Part shown: in pieces, positions 41,426 through 50,062 of the stretch
How positions within the stretch are numbered: the first letter of the stretch is position 1
How the letters are laid out: the number at the start of each line of letters is the position of its first letter
Assembly: GCA_044350425.1 (NCBI GenBank)
Contig: JBILHS010000005.1
Span: forward strand, 1 to 64,000
DNA length: 64,000 bases
DNA from: M3007 sp044350425
Lineage (GTDB): Bacteria; Bacteroidota; Bacteroidia; Chitinophagales; Saprospiraceae
Reading direction: 5' to 3'
Notes under the pieces: model-generated
What the model saw: only the letters and a program-made list of their open reading frames with translations
What the model was told of the DNA's origin: nothing
Database searches by the model: none
Position numbers and translations under genes: made by a program

Positions 41426-42886
41426 CTAAAAATATGGCAATCTAACAATAAACTCCGTCCCAACTCCTTCCTTACTATCCACTTCAATGCTCCCGTGATG
41501 CAGACGCACAACGCCGGCCACATAATTCAAGCCCAATCCGTGCCCTTTGACATCATGTACATCGCCAGTAGGCACCCTGAAGAATTTTTCAAAGATCCGG
41601 CCCAGGTATTCCGTAGGGATACCCCTGCCCTGGTCGCTGACTTTCAGCGTTAACTGATTTTCGGAATGCGATAGGCTGACCAATATTTTAGGCGGCAAAG
41701 TGCTGTATTTCAGCGCATTTTCTAACAGGTTGTACAATACACTCACCAAATGCAACCGATCCCCACGCAATAAGAAATCCGTGCCTGAGAAGGAAAAACT
41801 TACCTCTGCCCGGTATTTTTCAAACTGCAATTTCATCGCGATCAGTACTTCTTCTACCAGGGCGCAAAGATCGATCGACTCTGTTTTAAGTTCCGGGTCG
41901 CCTTGCTCGAAAAGCGACATCCGCAGCACTTTGTCCACCAGCAAGGTGAGCCGGTTGAGCTCAAGTTGAGCAATGGCGAGGTATTCCCGGGTGCGGGCAG
42001 GGTCAGCAAGCGCATCGAAATTTTGCATCGCTTCGATGGCCACACTCACGGTTGAAATGGGTGTTTTCAACTCGTGCGTCATATTCCGGATAAAATCATT
42101 TTTGATTTCCGTGAGGCGCAGTTGCTTTCTAAAACTTTGATAGACAAACAAAAAGGCCAGTCCCACGCAAGCAAAAAGCAGGATAGAAAACAGGATTTGC
42201 GGGCTGATCTTCTGAAATATATATCCCTGATAATCGCTGATGCCAATACCCAGTTGTTCGCCACTCAGCATATCGGTGTAATTGCCGGCCATGAATTGAC
42301 CACGCTGATTTTCACTGTAGGCAAAACTGTCCGGCCGGATCACTTTCCAGGCCACCGGCAATCCGGCTTTCTGTATCCCTTTTCCGAAATTCAACTCCAA
42401 AGACTTCAATATCTGTGGGTTGAACGACCCTGAAACTTGCTCCTGTACGGTATCTGAGGCCATCAACATGGATAAGGTGCCCTTCATTTCAGGCTTATCC
42501 AGCGTTCGATCCGAGTTCAACATCAATTTCATTTCTGTTTGACTGGTGTCCATCGTATTGATCACCATGCCTGTATGGATCGAACGTTCCTGCACAAAAG
42601 CAAATGTTCCCACTGAATCAGACTTGTGCTGAACGGCTGGCATACGCATCGAAATGCTAATGGTAGAATCACCGCCGCTACCATCTAATCTTCGGATGAT
42701 CAGCTGGTCAAACATCTTACGCTCAATACTTTGCACCGCATCTACAAACAACAAATTGGTCTCCCGCCGAAGGCTGTTCGTTTCGTCCTCCCAGGTTTTT
42801 TTCAGAAAAAGCCAGAGGAAAACACCCAGCAGGACGAGTCCCAGGGAAAGCAGTAGAATAGCGATATGATGGCGTTGTCGAAACAT
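41426..42886 (-). CDS. Sensor histidine kinase
   Basis: 486 residues from ATG 42886 (MFRQRHHIAILLLSLGLVLL). There are two membrane helices (about 8-30 and 250-272) around a periplasmic sensor of about 215 residues. HisKA follows with the phospho-acceptor in NMTHELKTPISTVSVAIEAM, then the ATPase domain with N box LLENALKYS, G1 VSDQGRGIP, F box FEKFFRV and G2 GHGLGLNYV. It is complete. It is divergent from the GLPGLI/barrel/response-regulator operon, whose response regulator at 47095 is the likely partner. A palindrome AACCTTAATTAAGGTT lies between. A start 13 codons upstream (42925) is possible. Confidence 0.93.
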   Translation of the reverse strand: MFRQRHHIAILLLSLGLVLLGVFLWLFLKKTWEDETNSLRRETNLLFVDAVQSIERKMFDQLIIRRLDGSGGDSTISISMRMPAVQHKSDSVGTFAFVQERSIHTGMVINTMDTSQTEMKLMLNSDRTLDKPEMKGTLSMLMASDTVQEQVSGSFNPQILKSLELNFGKGIQKAGLPVAWKVIRPDSFAYSENQRGQFMAGNYTDMLSGEQLGIGISDYQGYIFQKISPQILFSILLFACVGLAFLFVYQSFRKQLRLTEIKNDFIRNMTHELKTPISTVSVAIEAMQNFDALADPARTREYLAIAQLELNRLTLLVDKVLRMSLFEQGDPELKTESIDLCALVEEVLIAMKLQFEKYRAEVSFSFSGTDFLLRGDRLHLVSVLYNLLENALKYSTLPPKILVSLSHSENQLTLKVSDQGRGIPTEYLGRIFEKFFRVPTGDVHDVKGHGLGLNYVAGVVRLHHGSIEVDSKEGVGTEFIVRLPYF

Positions 42887-42928
42887 CTGGCTCAAAGGTA
42901 AGTGTAGGTTAAAACCCTCCAGCATGCT

Positions 42929-42964
42929 TTAACCTTAATTAAGGTTGTATCAAGGTTGATTAAC
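42929..42964. promoter_or_regulatory. Palindrome and repeat upstream of the kinase gene
   Basis: AACCTTAATTAAGGTT (42931-42946) is a perfect 16-base palindrome, followed by AAGGTTGATTAACC. It lies about 45 bases upstream of the kinase ATG, between the divergent kinase and GLPGLI genes, a plausible binding site for the paired response regulator. Confidence 0.4.
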
Positions 42965-42993
42965 CGTGAAGCGTCTGACCTTTGCATCAATAA

Positions 42994-43297
42994 AATGTGG
43001 TCAATTGGAGTAATGTGGTCAATGTGAGGTGCCCGCTTGAGTTTGGGATTAGTTTGGGCTATGAGCGTATCTTAATTCTATTTGGGCACTTTAGCCCCAA
43101 GGGGGCTTAACGTCGGTAGAAATCGGATAATAGCATCGGTTCGGAGGTGCAGAGCACCGTAACTCCTGGCGAAATGTTCCGGTGCTCTGCACCTTATCAG
43201 CTGCTCCTTGCTAATTTCTACCGACGTTAAGCCCCCTTGGGGCTAAAGTGCACAAGTAGAATTAAGCCACCCGAGCGCAAATCACATTGACCACATT
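42994..43297. repeat. AATGTGGTCAAT units flanking a nested palindrome
   Basis: The 12-mer occurs at 42994 and 43012 (plus orientation) and at 43286 (inverted), bracketing the large palindromic element at 43071-43266. It is the same 12-mer as in the operon spacer at 20106. Confidence 0.75.
43071..43266. repeat. Nested-palindrome element, best-preserved copy
   Basis: The outer arms 43071-43123 and 43214-43266 are complementary at 51 of 53 positions, with the inner 38 perfect. Each arm carries a mini-hairpin AGCCCCAAGGGGGCT followed by TAACGTCGGTAGAAAT. The centre has its own perfect 14-bp pair, GGTGCAGAGCACCG at 43146 and its complement at 43180. It contains no reading frame of note. Confidence 0.9.
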
Positions 43298-43341
43298 TGC
43301 CACCTTGACCTCATTTTTTAAATAAATTAAAATTTTTTATC

Positions 43342-44112
43342 ATGAAAAAACTACCCATTCTACTCATTCTTTTTCTCCCATGCCTGGGCTTTGCTCAAGC
43401 CACTGAAGGCGTGGTGACTTACACCGAAACCATCAAAATGAAGATCGAAGTGCCCGAGGGCATAGATGAGGCTGAATTTCGAAAAATGGTACCCAGTGAG
43501 CAAAAAGCGGCTAAAATTTTGACTTTTAATGCAAAAGAATGTGTCTACACCGATGCACCTGAACAAGCGCCTGGAGGCAAGGATGCGGTATTCGAATCGA
43601 CAGATGGAGATGGTGGCGAGGTTCGGATGGACTTTAAAATGATGCGTCCAGAAAACCATCAATACCGCGACCTCGAAGCGGGACAAAGGATCGAAAGCAC
43701 GGAGTTCTTTGGCCGGTTTTTCCTCATCACCGAGGAACCTAAACGGATGAAATGGAAGGTCAGCGCGGAGCAAAAACAGGTGGCCGGCTATATGTGTCAA
43801 AAAGCGGTACTACAGGATACCTCCAGGCAGGTAGAAGCCTGGTTTACACCCCAGATCCCGGCAAGCATGGGTCCCGGCGAATTTGCTGATTTGCCAGGTA
43901 TGATCCTCGAACTGAGCATGGCCAATGGGGATCGCACGGTGGTGGCCGACAAGGTGGAATTGAAAGCGCTGGATGCCAAAGCCATTGAAAAACCTGCCAA
44001 AGGCAAAAAAGTGACCCGGGAGGAATTTACCAGGATCCGGGATGAAAAGATGAAGGAAATGGGCGCAACACCAGGTGGCGGAGGGGCTATGAAGGTGATC
44101 ATTCGGAATTAA
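43342..44112 (+). CDS. GLPGLI family protein
   Basis: 256 residues. A signal peptide (MKKLPILLILFLPCLGFAQ) is followed by the family layout: TEGVVTYTETIKMK, KWKVSAEQKQVAGYMCQKAV, VEAWFTPQIPASMGPGEF, and the eponymous motif in variant form DLPGMILEL. GLPGLI proteins are periplasmic proteins of unknown function, regularly encoded beside a large TonB-like barrel, as here. The C-terminus is Gly/Met rich (TPGGGGAMKVII). A barrel gene follows 22 bases later and the two are cotranscribed. Confidence 0.9.
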   Translation: MKKLPILLILFLPCLGFAQATEGVVTYTETIKMKIEVPEGIDEAEFRKMVPSEQKAAKILTFNAKECVYTDAPEQAPGGKDAVFESTDGDGGEVRMDFKMMRPENHQYRDLEAGQRIESTEFFGRFFLITEEPKRMKWKVSAEQKQVAGYMCQKAVLQDTSRQVEAWFTPQIPASMGPGEFADLPGMILELSMANGDRTVVADKVELKALDAKAIEKPAKGKKVTREEFTRIRDEKMKEMGATPGGGGAMKVIIRN

Positions 44113-44134
44113 CAGCCGGCATTCATAATAAGCT

Positions 44135-46996
44135 ATGAAACATTTATTTATCGCTCCATCCTGTCAGGCCTTGACAGGCAGAAAAGCTACGTCTGTTATC
44201 CAGGTAATCATAAAGGCTGGTTTCCTTTTGCTTCCATTCTTTTTTTGCGCCCGGGAGGCCTCCGCTCAAAGCCTCCAACTTGAAGGCCAGATAGCCGACT
44301 CCAGTGGTATTGGATTGCCTGCTGCCAGCGTCGTATTGCTGGAAGCGAAGGATTCTCTGTTCGTCCTGTTCGGTCTCACGGACGAAGCCGGGCGCTTTAA
44401 CCTGAAACGCGTAGAGTCGGGTGAATACATCCTGCAAGTCAGCTATCTGGGGTATAAAAACCATTGGCAATCCTTGAAAATAACGGCCGGACAAGGGAAA
44501 ACTGACCTCGGAAAGATCGTGCTTGAAACGGCCTCTACCTTGTTGAAAGATGTCGAGATCACCGCTGATCGGATCCCGCTCAGTATGCGAAAAGACACGC
44601 TGGAATACAATGCCGCCGCGTTCAAAACCCAACCGGGTTCCGTGGTAGAAGACCTGTTGAAAAAACTCCCCGGCATTCAGGTACAACCCGATGGTACCAT
44701 CAAAGCACAGGGCAAAACCGTGCAAAACGTACTGGTAGAAGGCAAGGAGTTTTTTGGGAATGACCCCAAAATCGCCACTAAAAATCTGCCGGCGGATGCC
44801 GTGAACAAGGTACAGGTGTTTGACAAAAAATCGGAGTCCGCAGAGTTCACAGGCATAGAAGACGGTCGTGACGAACGTACCATCAACCTCAAACTGAAGG
44901 ACGGCAAAAAGAATGGGTATTTCGGAAAAGCCAATATTGGCGCTGGCACAGAAGGTCGATATGAGGGCAATTTCAACGTCAATCGATTTGGACGCCGTAC
45001 CCAGATGTCGGCCCTGGGCATGGCCAATAACAACAACCAACAGGCATTTTCATTTCAGGACTACATCAATTTTATGGGCGGGCTGGGGAATTTTATGAAT
45101 GGCGGTGGCGGTGGGCGCGTGCAGCTTTCCTTCAACATCGAAGACGGTGGCGTACCCATGGGCCCGATGCTGGACCAGGGTTTTACCGAAAGCTGGGCAG
45201 GCGGGGCAAATTTCAACACCGACTTCTCCAAGCGGAGTTCCCTGAGCGCCAATTATTTCTACAACCGGATCCAGAACGATCTGGAGCGCAATGCCACACG
45301 GGTGAATACGCTCGGAAACAGCGATTTCAATTCCGATGAAACCGAAGACCGCGTCAACCGAAATGCCAATCACCGCCTCAATCTTACCTTTAAACACAAG
45401 ATCGATTCGTTTCAAAACCTGAGTTTTCGCTCCCGGTTTAATTTCAATGATGGTCTGTTCCAGAGCCTGGGAGACACCCGCACTTTTGACACCACCGGCC
45501 TGTTGCAAAATTTCGGCAACCGGGACTATGCCGCCAATGGTCAAACCTTCAAAGGAGACGGAAGTCTGACCTACCGCTTGCGTTTGGGCCGTAAGGGACG
45601 TGCCCTGATCGCCAATGCCAACGCAAATCTGGGCGACGAAAAACGCGACGGAACCCTGCTTTCCAACAACGAGTTTTTAAGACAAAACCCTCCGGGCATC
45701 TCCACCGTGGATCAGCGTCAGGCATACTCCGACGACGCGACCAACTACGGTGGCTCACTGGCCTACACCGAGCCACTGGGCAAACGCAAGTACCTGGAAA
45801 CCCGGGTAGAACATCAAGAATACCAGAACGCTACTGGTAAAAACTTCTACGATCGAATTACGACGCCCACTCCGGGCGAGGTATTCAATCCCTTGCTGAG
45901 TAGTCAGTTTCAACGTGGCTATAGCTATGATCGGGCCGGTATGAACTTTATGCTGAACCGTCCAAAATACAATCTGACCGCCGGTGCTGCCCTGCAGAAC
46001 TCCAAACTGGAAGGAGATGTACAGGGGCTTGAAAATCCGATCCGGCGGGACTTCACCCGGGTTCTCCCCAGTGCCTTTTTCAATTACGATTTTAAAATGA
46101 GCCGCCACCTGAATCTGGAATACAATACCAGCCTGAGAGAACCCTCTTTGGAGCAGCTTCAACCGGCGGTGGACAACTCTGACCCGCTCAATGTGTACGC
46201 CGGCAATCCGGACCTCCGGCCAGAATATGCCCATAACCTTGGCGCAAGTTTTATGAACTTCGATCAGTTCAGCATGAGTAGTTTTTTTATGTCGCTCAAC
46301 ACCACCTATACCAGCCACCGGATCACCAATGCTGCTACGATAGACACACTTTTTCGTCGCTACATCCGTCCCTTAAATGTGAAGCATGATCTTGCCCTCA
46401 ATACCAGTGTCAGTTACAACACGCCCATTCGTCCGCTTAAGATCAACCTGAATACCCGCCTGAGCAATACCTACAACCGGGGCATTCTTTTTGTCAACGA
46501 TCTGGAAAACATCACCGACCGCTGGCTGAATACCTGTGAATTATCTTTCGACAACCGACGCAAGGAAAGGATAGACTGGACCCTTGGAGCAGAGGTTTCA
46601 CAAAATAGCACCCGATATTCGGTCAGCACTGCCTTGAATCAGTCTTTTGTAAATCAGCGTTATTTTGGTGAAATCACCCTGTTTCCGGACAAAAAATGGG
46701 CAATCAGCACCAGCATCGATTGTATGGTTTATTCCAAAGAAGCTTTTGGCGAACAACGCACCGTGCCGCTTTGGCGCGCTAGTGTTACCCGCTATGTGCT
46801 TAAAAACAACAAAGGCCAGATCAAACTGGCAGCCTATGATCTTTTAAATCAGAATATTGGCATCAGTCGCAGCAGTCAATTTAACTATTTTGAAGAAGTG
46901 CGCGTGCGTAATTTGGCGCGTTATTTCATGCTTAGTTTTTCTTATTCGCTTGCGGGTTTTAAGCGGGAGAAGGAAGGGATTGAGGTTAAGATTTGA
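44135..46996 (+). CDS. Large outer membrane beta-barrel protein (TonB-receptor-like, OMP_b-brl_3 type)
   Basis: 953 residues. The signal peptide is long, with its hydrophobic core LLLPFFFCAREASAQ ending near residue 45. A carboxypeptidase-regulatory-like domain follows (GQIADSSGIGLPAASVVLLE, GEYILQVSYLGYKNHW), then a plug-like region (DLLKKLPGIQVQPDGTIKAQ, VLVEGKEFFGNDPKIATKNL), a Gly/Asn-rich loop near 310, and a barrel with strands such as NADLRPEYAHNL-like TonB motifs. This is the typical partner of GLPGLI proteins. The transported or secreted substrate is unknown. The downstream response regulator begins after a spacer made wholly of heptad repeats. Confidence 0.9.
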   Translation: MKHLFIAPSCQALTGRKATSVIQVIIKAGFLLLPFFFCAREASAQSLQLEGQIADSSGIGLPAASVVLLEAKDSLFVLFGLTDEAGRFNLKRVESGEYILQVSYLGYKNHWQSLKITAGQGKTDLGKIVLETASTLLKDVEITADRIPLSMRKDTLEYNAAAFKTQPGSVVEDLLKKLPGIQVQPDGTIKAQGKTVQNVLVEGKEFFGNDPKIATKNLPADAVNKVQVFDKKSESAEFTGIEDGRDERTINLKLKDGKKNGYFGKANIGAGTEGRYEGNFNVNRFGRRTQMSALGMANNNNQQAFSFQDYINFMGGLGNFMNGGGGGRVQLSFNIEDGGVPMGPMLDQGFTESWAGGANFNTDFSKRSSLSANYFYNRIQNDLERNATRVNTLGNSDFNSDETEDRVNRNANHRLNLTFKHKIDSFQNLSFRSRFNFNDGLFQSLGDTRTFDTTGLLQNFGNRDYAANGQTFKGDGSLTYRLRLGRKGRALIANANANLGDEKRDGTLLSNNEFLRQNPPGISTVDQRQAYSDDATNYGGSLAYTEPLGKRKYLETRVEHQEYQNATGKNFYDRITTPTPGEVFNPLLSSQFQRGYSYDRAGMNFMLNRPKYNLTAGAALQNSKLEGDVQGLENPIRRDFTRVLPSAFFNYDFKMSRHLNLEYNTSLREPSLEQLQPAVDNSDPLNVYAGNPDLRPEYAHNLGASFMNFDQFSMSSFFMSLNTTYTSHRITNAATIDTLFRRYIRPLNVKHDLALNTSVSYNTPIRPLKINLNTRLSNTYNRGILFVNDLENITDRWLNTCELSFDNRRKERIDWTLGAEVSQNSTRYSVSTALNQSFVNQRYFGEITLFPDKKWAISTSIDCMVYSKEAFGEQRTVPLWRASVTRYVLKNNKGQIKLAAYDLLNQNIGISRSSQFNYFEEVRVRNLARYFMLSFSYSLAGFKREKEGIEVKI

Positions 46997-47094
46997 CAGT
47001 GGACGGCGTACGGTTCACAGTATACGGTTCACGGCTAATCGTGCACCGCGCGCCGTGTACCGTATACCGTATACCGTATACCGTATACCGTAAC
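46997..47094. repeat. ACGGTNN heptads filling the spacer before the response regulator
   Basis: From the base after the barrel stop to the base before the ATG, the sequence is a series of 7-base units. It is first ACGGTTC/ACAGTAT/ACGGTTC/ACGGCTA in one orientation, then the reverse complement ACCGTAT repeated four times and ACCGTAAC. The two halves make an imperfect palindrome. No separate ribosome-binding site remains. Confidence 0.9.
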
Positions 47095-47784
47095 ATGAAG
47101 ATACTATACGTAGAAGACGAACCCTTTTTAGGCAAAATCGTCCAGGAAAGTCTCCAAAGTCGCCAATTTGAAGTGCATTGGGTCACCGATGGCGCGAAGG
47201 TGATGGAGGCTTTTCAGGCTTTCCGCCCGGACATATGTGTGCTCGACGTGATGCTCCCGCACCGCGATGGATTTTCTTTGGGTAAAGAGATCCGAACGCT
47301 GGACCCACAAATGCCCATCATTTTTCTGACCGCCAAAAGTCAAACAGAAGACGTACTCCAAGGCTTCGACTCCGGTGGCAACGACTACCTCCGCAAGCCT
47401 TTTAGCCAGGAAGAACTCATTGTCCGCATCAAAAACCTGATCAATTTAAAAAAGGGGAATCCGCCAGCTCTGGTCGCAAATACGGAGGGTATCCGTCTGG
47501 GTCGTTATTTATTTCAGCCTGATCGACAGCAGCTCCAGCTGGACGCGCTGCCGCCCCGGCAACTCTCGCACCGGGAAACTCAACTGCTTGAGTTATTGGC
47601 CACCAAACTTAACACCATCGTGGAGCGTCGGGAGATCCTGAAAACAGTTTGGGGTCACGATTCTATCTTTAATTCAAGAAACCTGGATGTGTATATCACC
47701 CATCTCCGGGAATATTTGAAGGAGGATGCGGGAGTGCAGATTTTGACTTTGAAAGGAGTGGGGTATCGGGTGGTTTGTAGTTAG
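47095..47784 (+). CDS. OmpR/PhoB-type response regulator
   Basis: 229 residues. The receiver domain has the acidic pair in ILYVEDEPFLGK, the phosphorylation Asp in DICVLDVMLPHRDGF (about residue 51), Thr in IIFLTAKSQ and Lys in NDYLRKPFSQEELI. The C-terminal winged helix (LSHRETQLLELLATKLN, then NVYITHLR-like LDVYITHLREYLK, LKGVGYRVV) binds DNA. It is probably the partner of the kinase at 41426-42886 and regulates the GLPGLI/barrel operon that it ends. The frame stays open upstream to 46993 only because the repeat array has no stops. Confidence 0.95.
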   Translation: MKILYVEDEPFLGKIVQESLQSRQFEVHWVTDGAKVMEAFQAFRPDICVLDVMLPHRDGFSLGKEIRTLDPQMPIIFLTAKSQTEDVLQGFDSGGNDYLRKPFSQEELIVRIKNLINLKKGNPPALVANTEGIRLGRYLFQPDRQQLQLDALPPRQLSHRETQLLELLATKLNTIVERREILKTVWGHDSIFNSRNLDVYITHLREYLKEDAGVQILTLKGVGYRVVCS

Positions 47785-47794
47785 GGGGCGACGA

Positions 47795-47945
47795 TATACG
47801 GCTCACGGTATCCGGTTTACGGTCGAAGGTGAACGATGAACGGTATCCGGTGGATGGTCCACGGAATACGTAAGAAAGGCATCAAACCGTGCACCGTAAA
47901 CCGTTCACCTTCGACCGTAAACCGGATACCGGATACCGTTCACCG
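47795..47945. repeat. ACGGTNN heptads forming a 30-bp perfect palindrome between convergent genes
   Basis: Units ACGGCTC, ACGGTAT, CCGGTTT, ACGGTCG, AAGGTGA, ACGATGA and so on run forward, then reverse-complement units return to the mutase stop. A 30-base stretch beginning CGGTATCCGGTTTACGGTCG (from about 47806) has its exact complement near 47903-47932. It could act as a bidirectional terminator, though no T-run is present. Confidence 0.85.
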
Positions 47946-47946
47946 T

Positions 47947-50010
47947 CTATCCCATCAACACCCCCAACAACTCCTGCGCAGCCTTCGCCACCACGGTCCC
48001 TGGCCCAAAAATAGCCGCAGCACCTGCCTGGCGTAAGAATTCGTAATCCTGCTGCGGGATCACCCCGCCTACGACCACGAGAATATCTCCGCGACCCAGT
48101 TTTTCTAGCTCGGCGATGGTTTGGGGCACCAGGGTTTTATGACCTGCTGCCAGGGAAGAAATTCCGAGGATATGTACATCGTTTTCCACGGCCTGACGGG
48201 CGGCTTCAGCGGGCGTTTGAAACAGCGGGCCAATGTCAACATCAAATCCCAGATCGGCAAAGGCCGTTGCGATGATCTTGGCGCCCCGGTCGTGCCCATC
48301 CTGCCCTAGCTTGGCGACCATGATGCGCGGACGACGTCCCTCCAGCTCGGCAAATTCATCGGCCAGGTGTTGGGCTTTTTCGAAGTCTTCGTTTTTGCTC
48401 ATGTTGGCAGCGTAAACGCCTGAAATGGATTTGGTGGTGGCAATGTAGCGGCCAAATGTCTTTTCCATGGCGGAGGATATTTCTCCGAGGGTAGCGCGAA
48501 CCCGGGCTGCGTGGATGGCAGCTTCCAAGAGGTTGGCTCCGTCTTTGGTCGCTTGTTCTAAAGCGGCTAAGGCCGCCGCTACAGCTGCTTCATCCCGGTT
48601 TTTTCTGAGTGTTTGTAAGCGCTGAAGCTGGCCTTCCCGAACTACGGAGTTGTCTACTTCCAGAATTTCGAATTTTTCACTGTCGGTGGCCTGAAAAATA
48701 TTGACCCCCACGATCTTTTCTTTACCTGAGTCAATGCCTGCCTGCTTTTTAGCGGCCGCTTCTTCAATGCGGAGTTTGGGTAAGCCTTGCTCGATGGCTT
48801 TTGCCATGCCGCCGAGTGCTTCCACTTCCTGTATGAGCGCCCAGGCTTTTTCTACCAGTTCTGCCGTGCGTTGTTCTACAAAATAAGAGCCTGCCCAGGG
48901 GTCGATGGCGCGGGTGACGTCCGTTTCTTTCTGGATATAGATCTGGGTGTCACGGGCTATTTTGGCCGAAAAATCCGTGGGCAAAGCGATGGCCTCATCG
49001 AAAGAATTGGTGTGCAAACTCTGCGTGCCGCCCAATACCGCCGACATGGCTTCGATGCAGGTACGCGCCACGTTGTTGAAGGGATCCTGCTCTGTGAGAC
49101 TCCAGCCTGAGGTCTGACAGTGGGTGCGCAGCATCAGTGATTTATTGCTTTTGGGGTTGAATTCCTTCACCATTTTGGCCCACAACATGCGCCCGGCACG
49201 CAGCTTGGCGATCTCTGTAAAATGGTTCATTCCGATGCCCCAGAAAAAGGAAAGTCGCGGTGCAAACTCGTCAATGTCCAGTCCGGCGGCGATGCCTGCG
49301 CGGATGTATTCCAGTCCATCGGCAAGGGTATACGCCAGTTCGATCTCGGCCGGTGCGCCCGCCTCGTGCATGTGATAGCCGGAAATACTGATCGAGTTGA
49401 ACTTCGGCATGTGCCCGGCGCAATACGAAAAAATATCGCTGATGATGCGCATGCTCGGCCCGGGCGGGTAGATGTAGGTGTTGCGCACCATGAATTCTTT
49501 CAAAATGTCGTTTTGGATCGTTCCGGATAGCTTTTCCGGTGGCACGCCTTGTTCTTCCGCCGCCACGATATAAAACGCCATGATGGGAATGACCGCGCCA
49601 TTCATGGTCATGGATACCGACATTTCGCCCAGCGGGATCTGATCGAAGAGCACTTTCATATCCTCCACCGAATCAATGGCTACGCCTGCTTTACCCACGT
49701 CGCCTTCCACACGCGGGTGGTCGGAATCATAGCCCCGATGCGTGGCCAGGTCGAAGGCTACGCTCAGGCCTTTTTGTCCGGCGGCCAGATTGCGGCGATA
49801 AAACGCGTTGCTCGCTTCAGCCGTAGAAAAACCGGCGTACTGCCGGATGGTCCAGGGCTGGCTGAGGTACATGGTGGAGTAGGGGCCGCCGAGGTAAGGA
49901 GGGAGACCGGCTACATAACGGTTTACGGTAGACGGTTCACGGTTTACGGCGTTAGATACAGGCCGGAGCGTTGGGTCGAACTTGACCTTTGAGAAATCTG
50001 GTGCGGGCAT
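47947..50010 (-). CDS. Methylmalonyl-CoA mutase, large subunit/homodimer type
   Basis: 687 residues from ATG 50010 (MPAPDFSKVKFD). Residues 40-510 form the CoA-binding TIM barrel: GPYSTMYLSQPWTIRQYAGF, AGQKGLSVAFDLATHRGYDS, VSMTMNGAVIPIMAFYIVAA, RTHCQTSGWSLTEQDPFNNV. The C-terminal cobalamin domain has KLGQDGHDRGAK (lower axial His, about residue 570), GISSLAAGH and VVVGGVIP. It isomerises methylmalonyl-CoA and succinyl-CoA. The N-terminus is odd: the usual W.TxEGIxVKxxY segment before the barrel is missing and a 12-15 residue stretch encoded by ACGGTNN heptads (NAVNREPSTVNR) stands there. No small-subunit gene adjoins. Upstream is mnmA. Confidence 0.95.
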   Translation of the reverse strand: MPAPDFSKVKFDPTLRPVSNAVNREPSTVNRYVAGLPPYLGGPYSTMYLSQPWTIRQYAGFSTAEASNAFYRRNLAAGQKGLSVAFDLATHRGYDSDHPRVEGDVGKAGVAIDSVEDMKVLFDQIPLGEMSVSMTMNGAVIPIMAFYIVAAEEQGVPPEKLSGTIQNDILKEFMVRNTYIYPPGPSMRIISDIFSYCAGHMPKFNSISISGYHMHEAGAPAEIELAYTLADGLEYIRAGIAAGLDIDEFAPRLSFFWGIGMNHFTEIAKLRAGRMLWAKMVKEFNPKSNKSLMLRTHCQTSGWSLTEQDPFNNVARTCIEAMSAVLGGTQSLHTNSFDEAIALPTDFSAKIARDTQIYIQKETDVTRAIDPWAGSYFVEQRTAELVEKAWALIQEVEALGGMAKAIEQGLPKLRIEEAAAKKQAGIDSGKEKIVGVNIFQATDSEKFEILEVDNSVVREGQLQRLQTLRKNRDEAAVAAALAALEQATKDGANLLEAAIHAARVRATLGEISSAMEKTFGRYIATTKSISGVYAANMSKNEDFEKAQHLADEFAELEGRRPRIMVAKLGQDGHDRGAKIIATAFADLGFDVDIGPLFQTPAEAARQAVENDVHILGISSLAAGHKTLVPQTIAELEKLGRGDILVVVGGVIPQQDYEFLRQAGAAAIFGPGTVVAKAAQELLGVLMG
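49918..49952 (+). repeat. ACGGTNN heptads inside the mutase coding sequence
   Basis: Units ACGGTTT, ACGGTAG, ACGGTTC, ACGGTTT and ACGGCGT, 35 bases, read on the minus strand as NAVNREPSTVNR in frame. Three units equal seven codons, so the array can grow or shrink in steps of 21 bases without a frameshift. Confidence 0.9.
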
Positions 50011-50062
50011 GGGTGGTATTTTTCTGGGCGAAATATCGGGGGATTTTGTGAAAGCGTTGCTT

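Noticed and set aside
43071..43266. Large palindrome as an origin or attachment site
   Set aside because: Other copies of the same architecture occur in ordinary gaps, with no dnaA boxes, integrase or tRNA nearby.
46993..47094. N-terminal extension of the response regulator (TVYRIPYTVYR repeats)
   Set aside because: It is the translation of the ACCGTAT array; the receiver domain starts exactly at MKILYVEDE.
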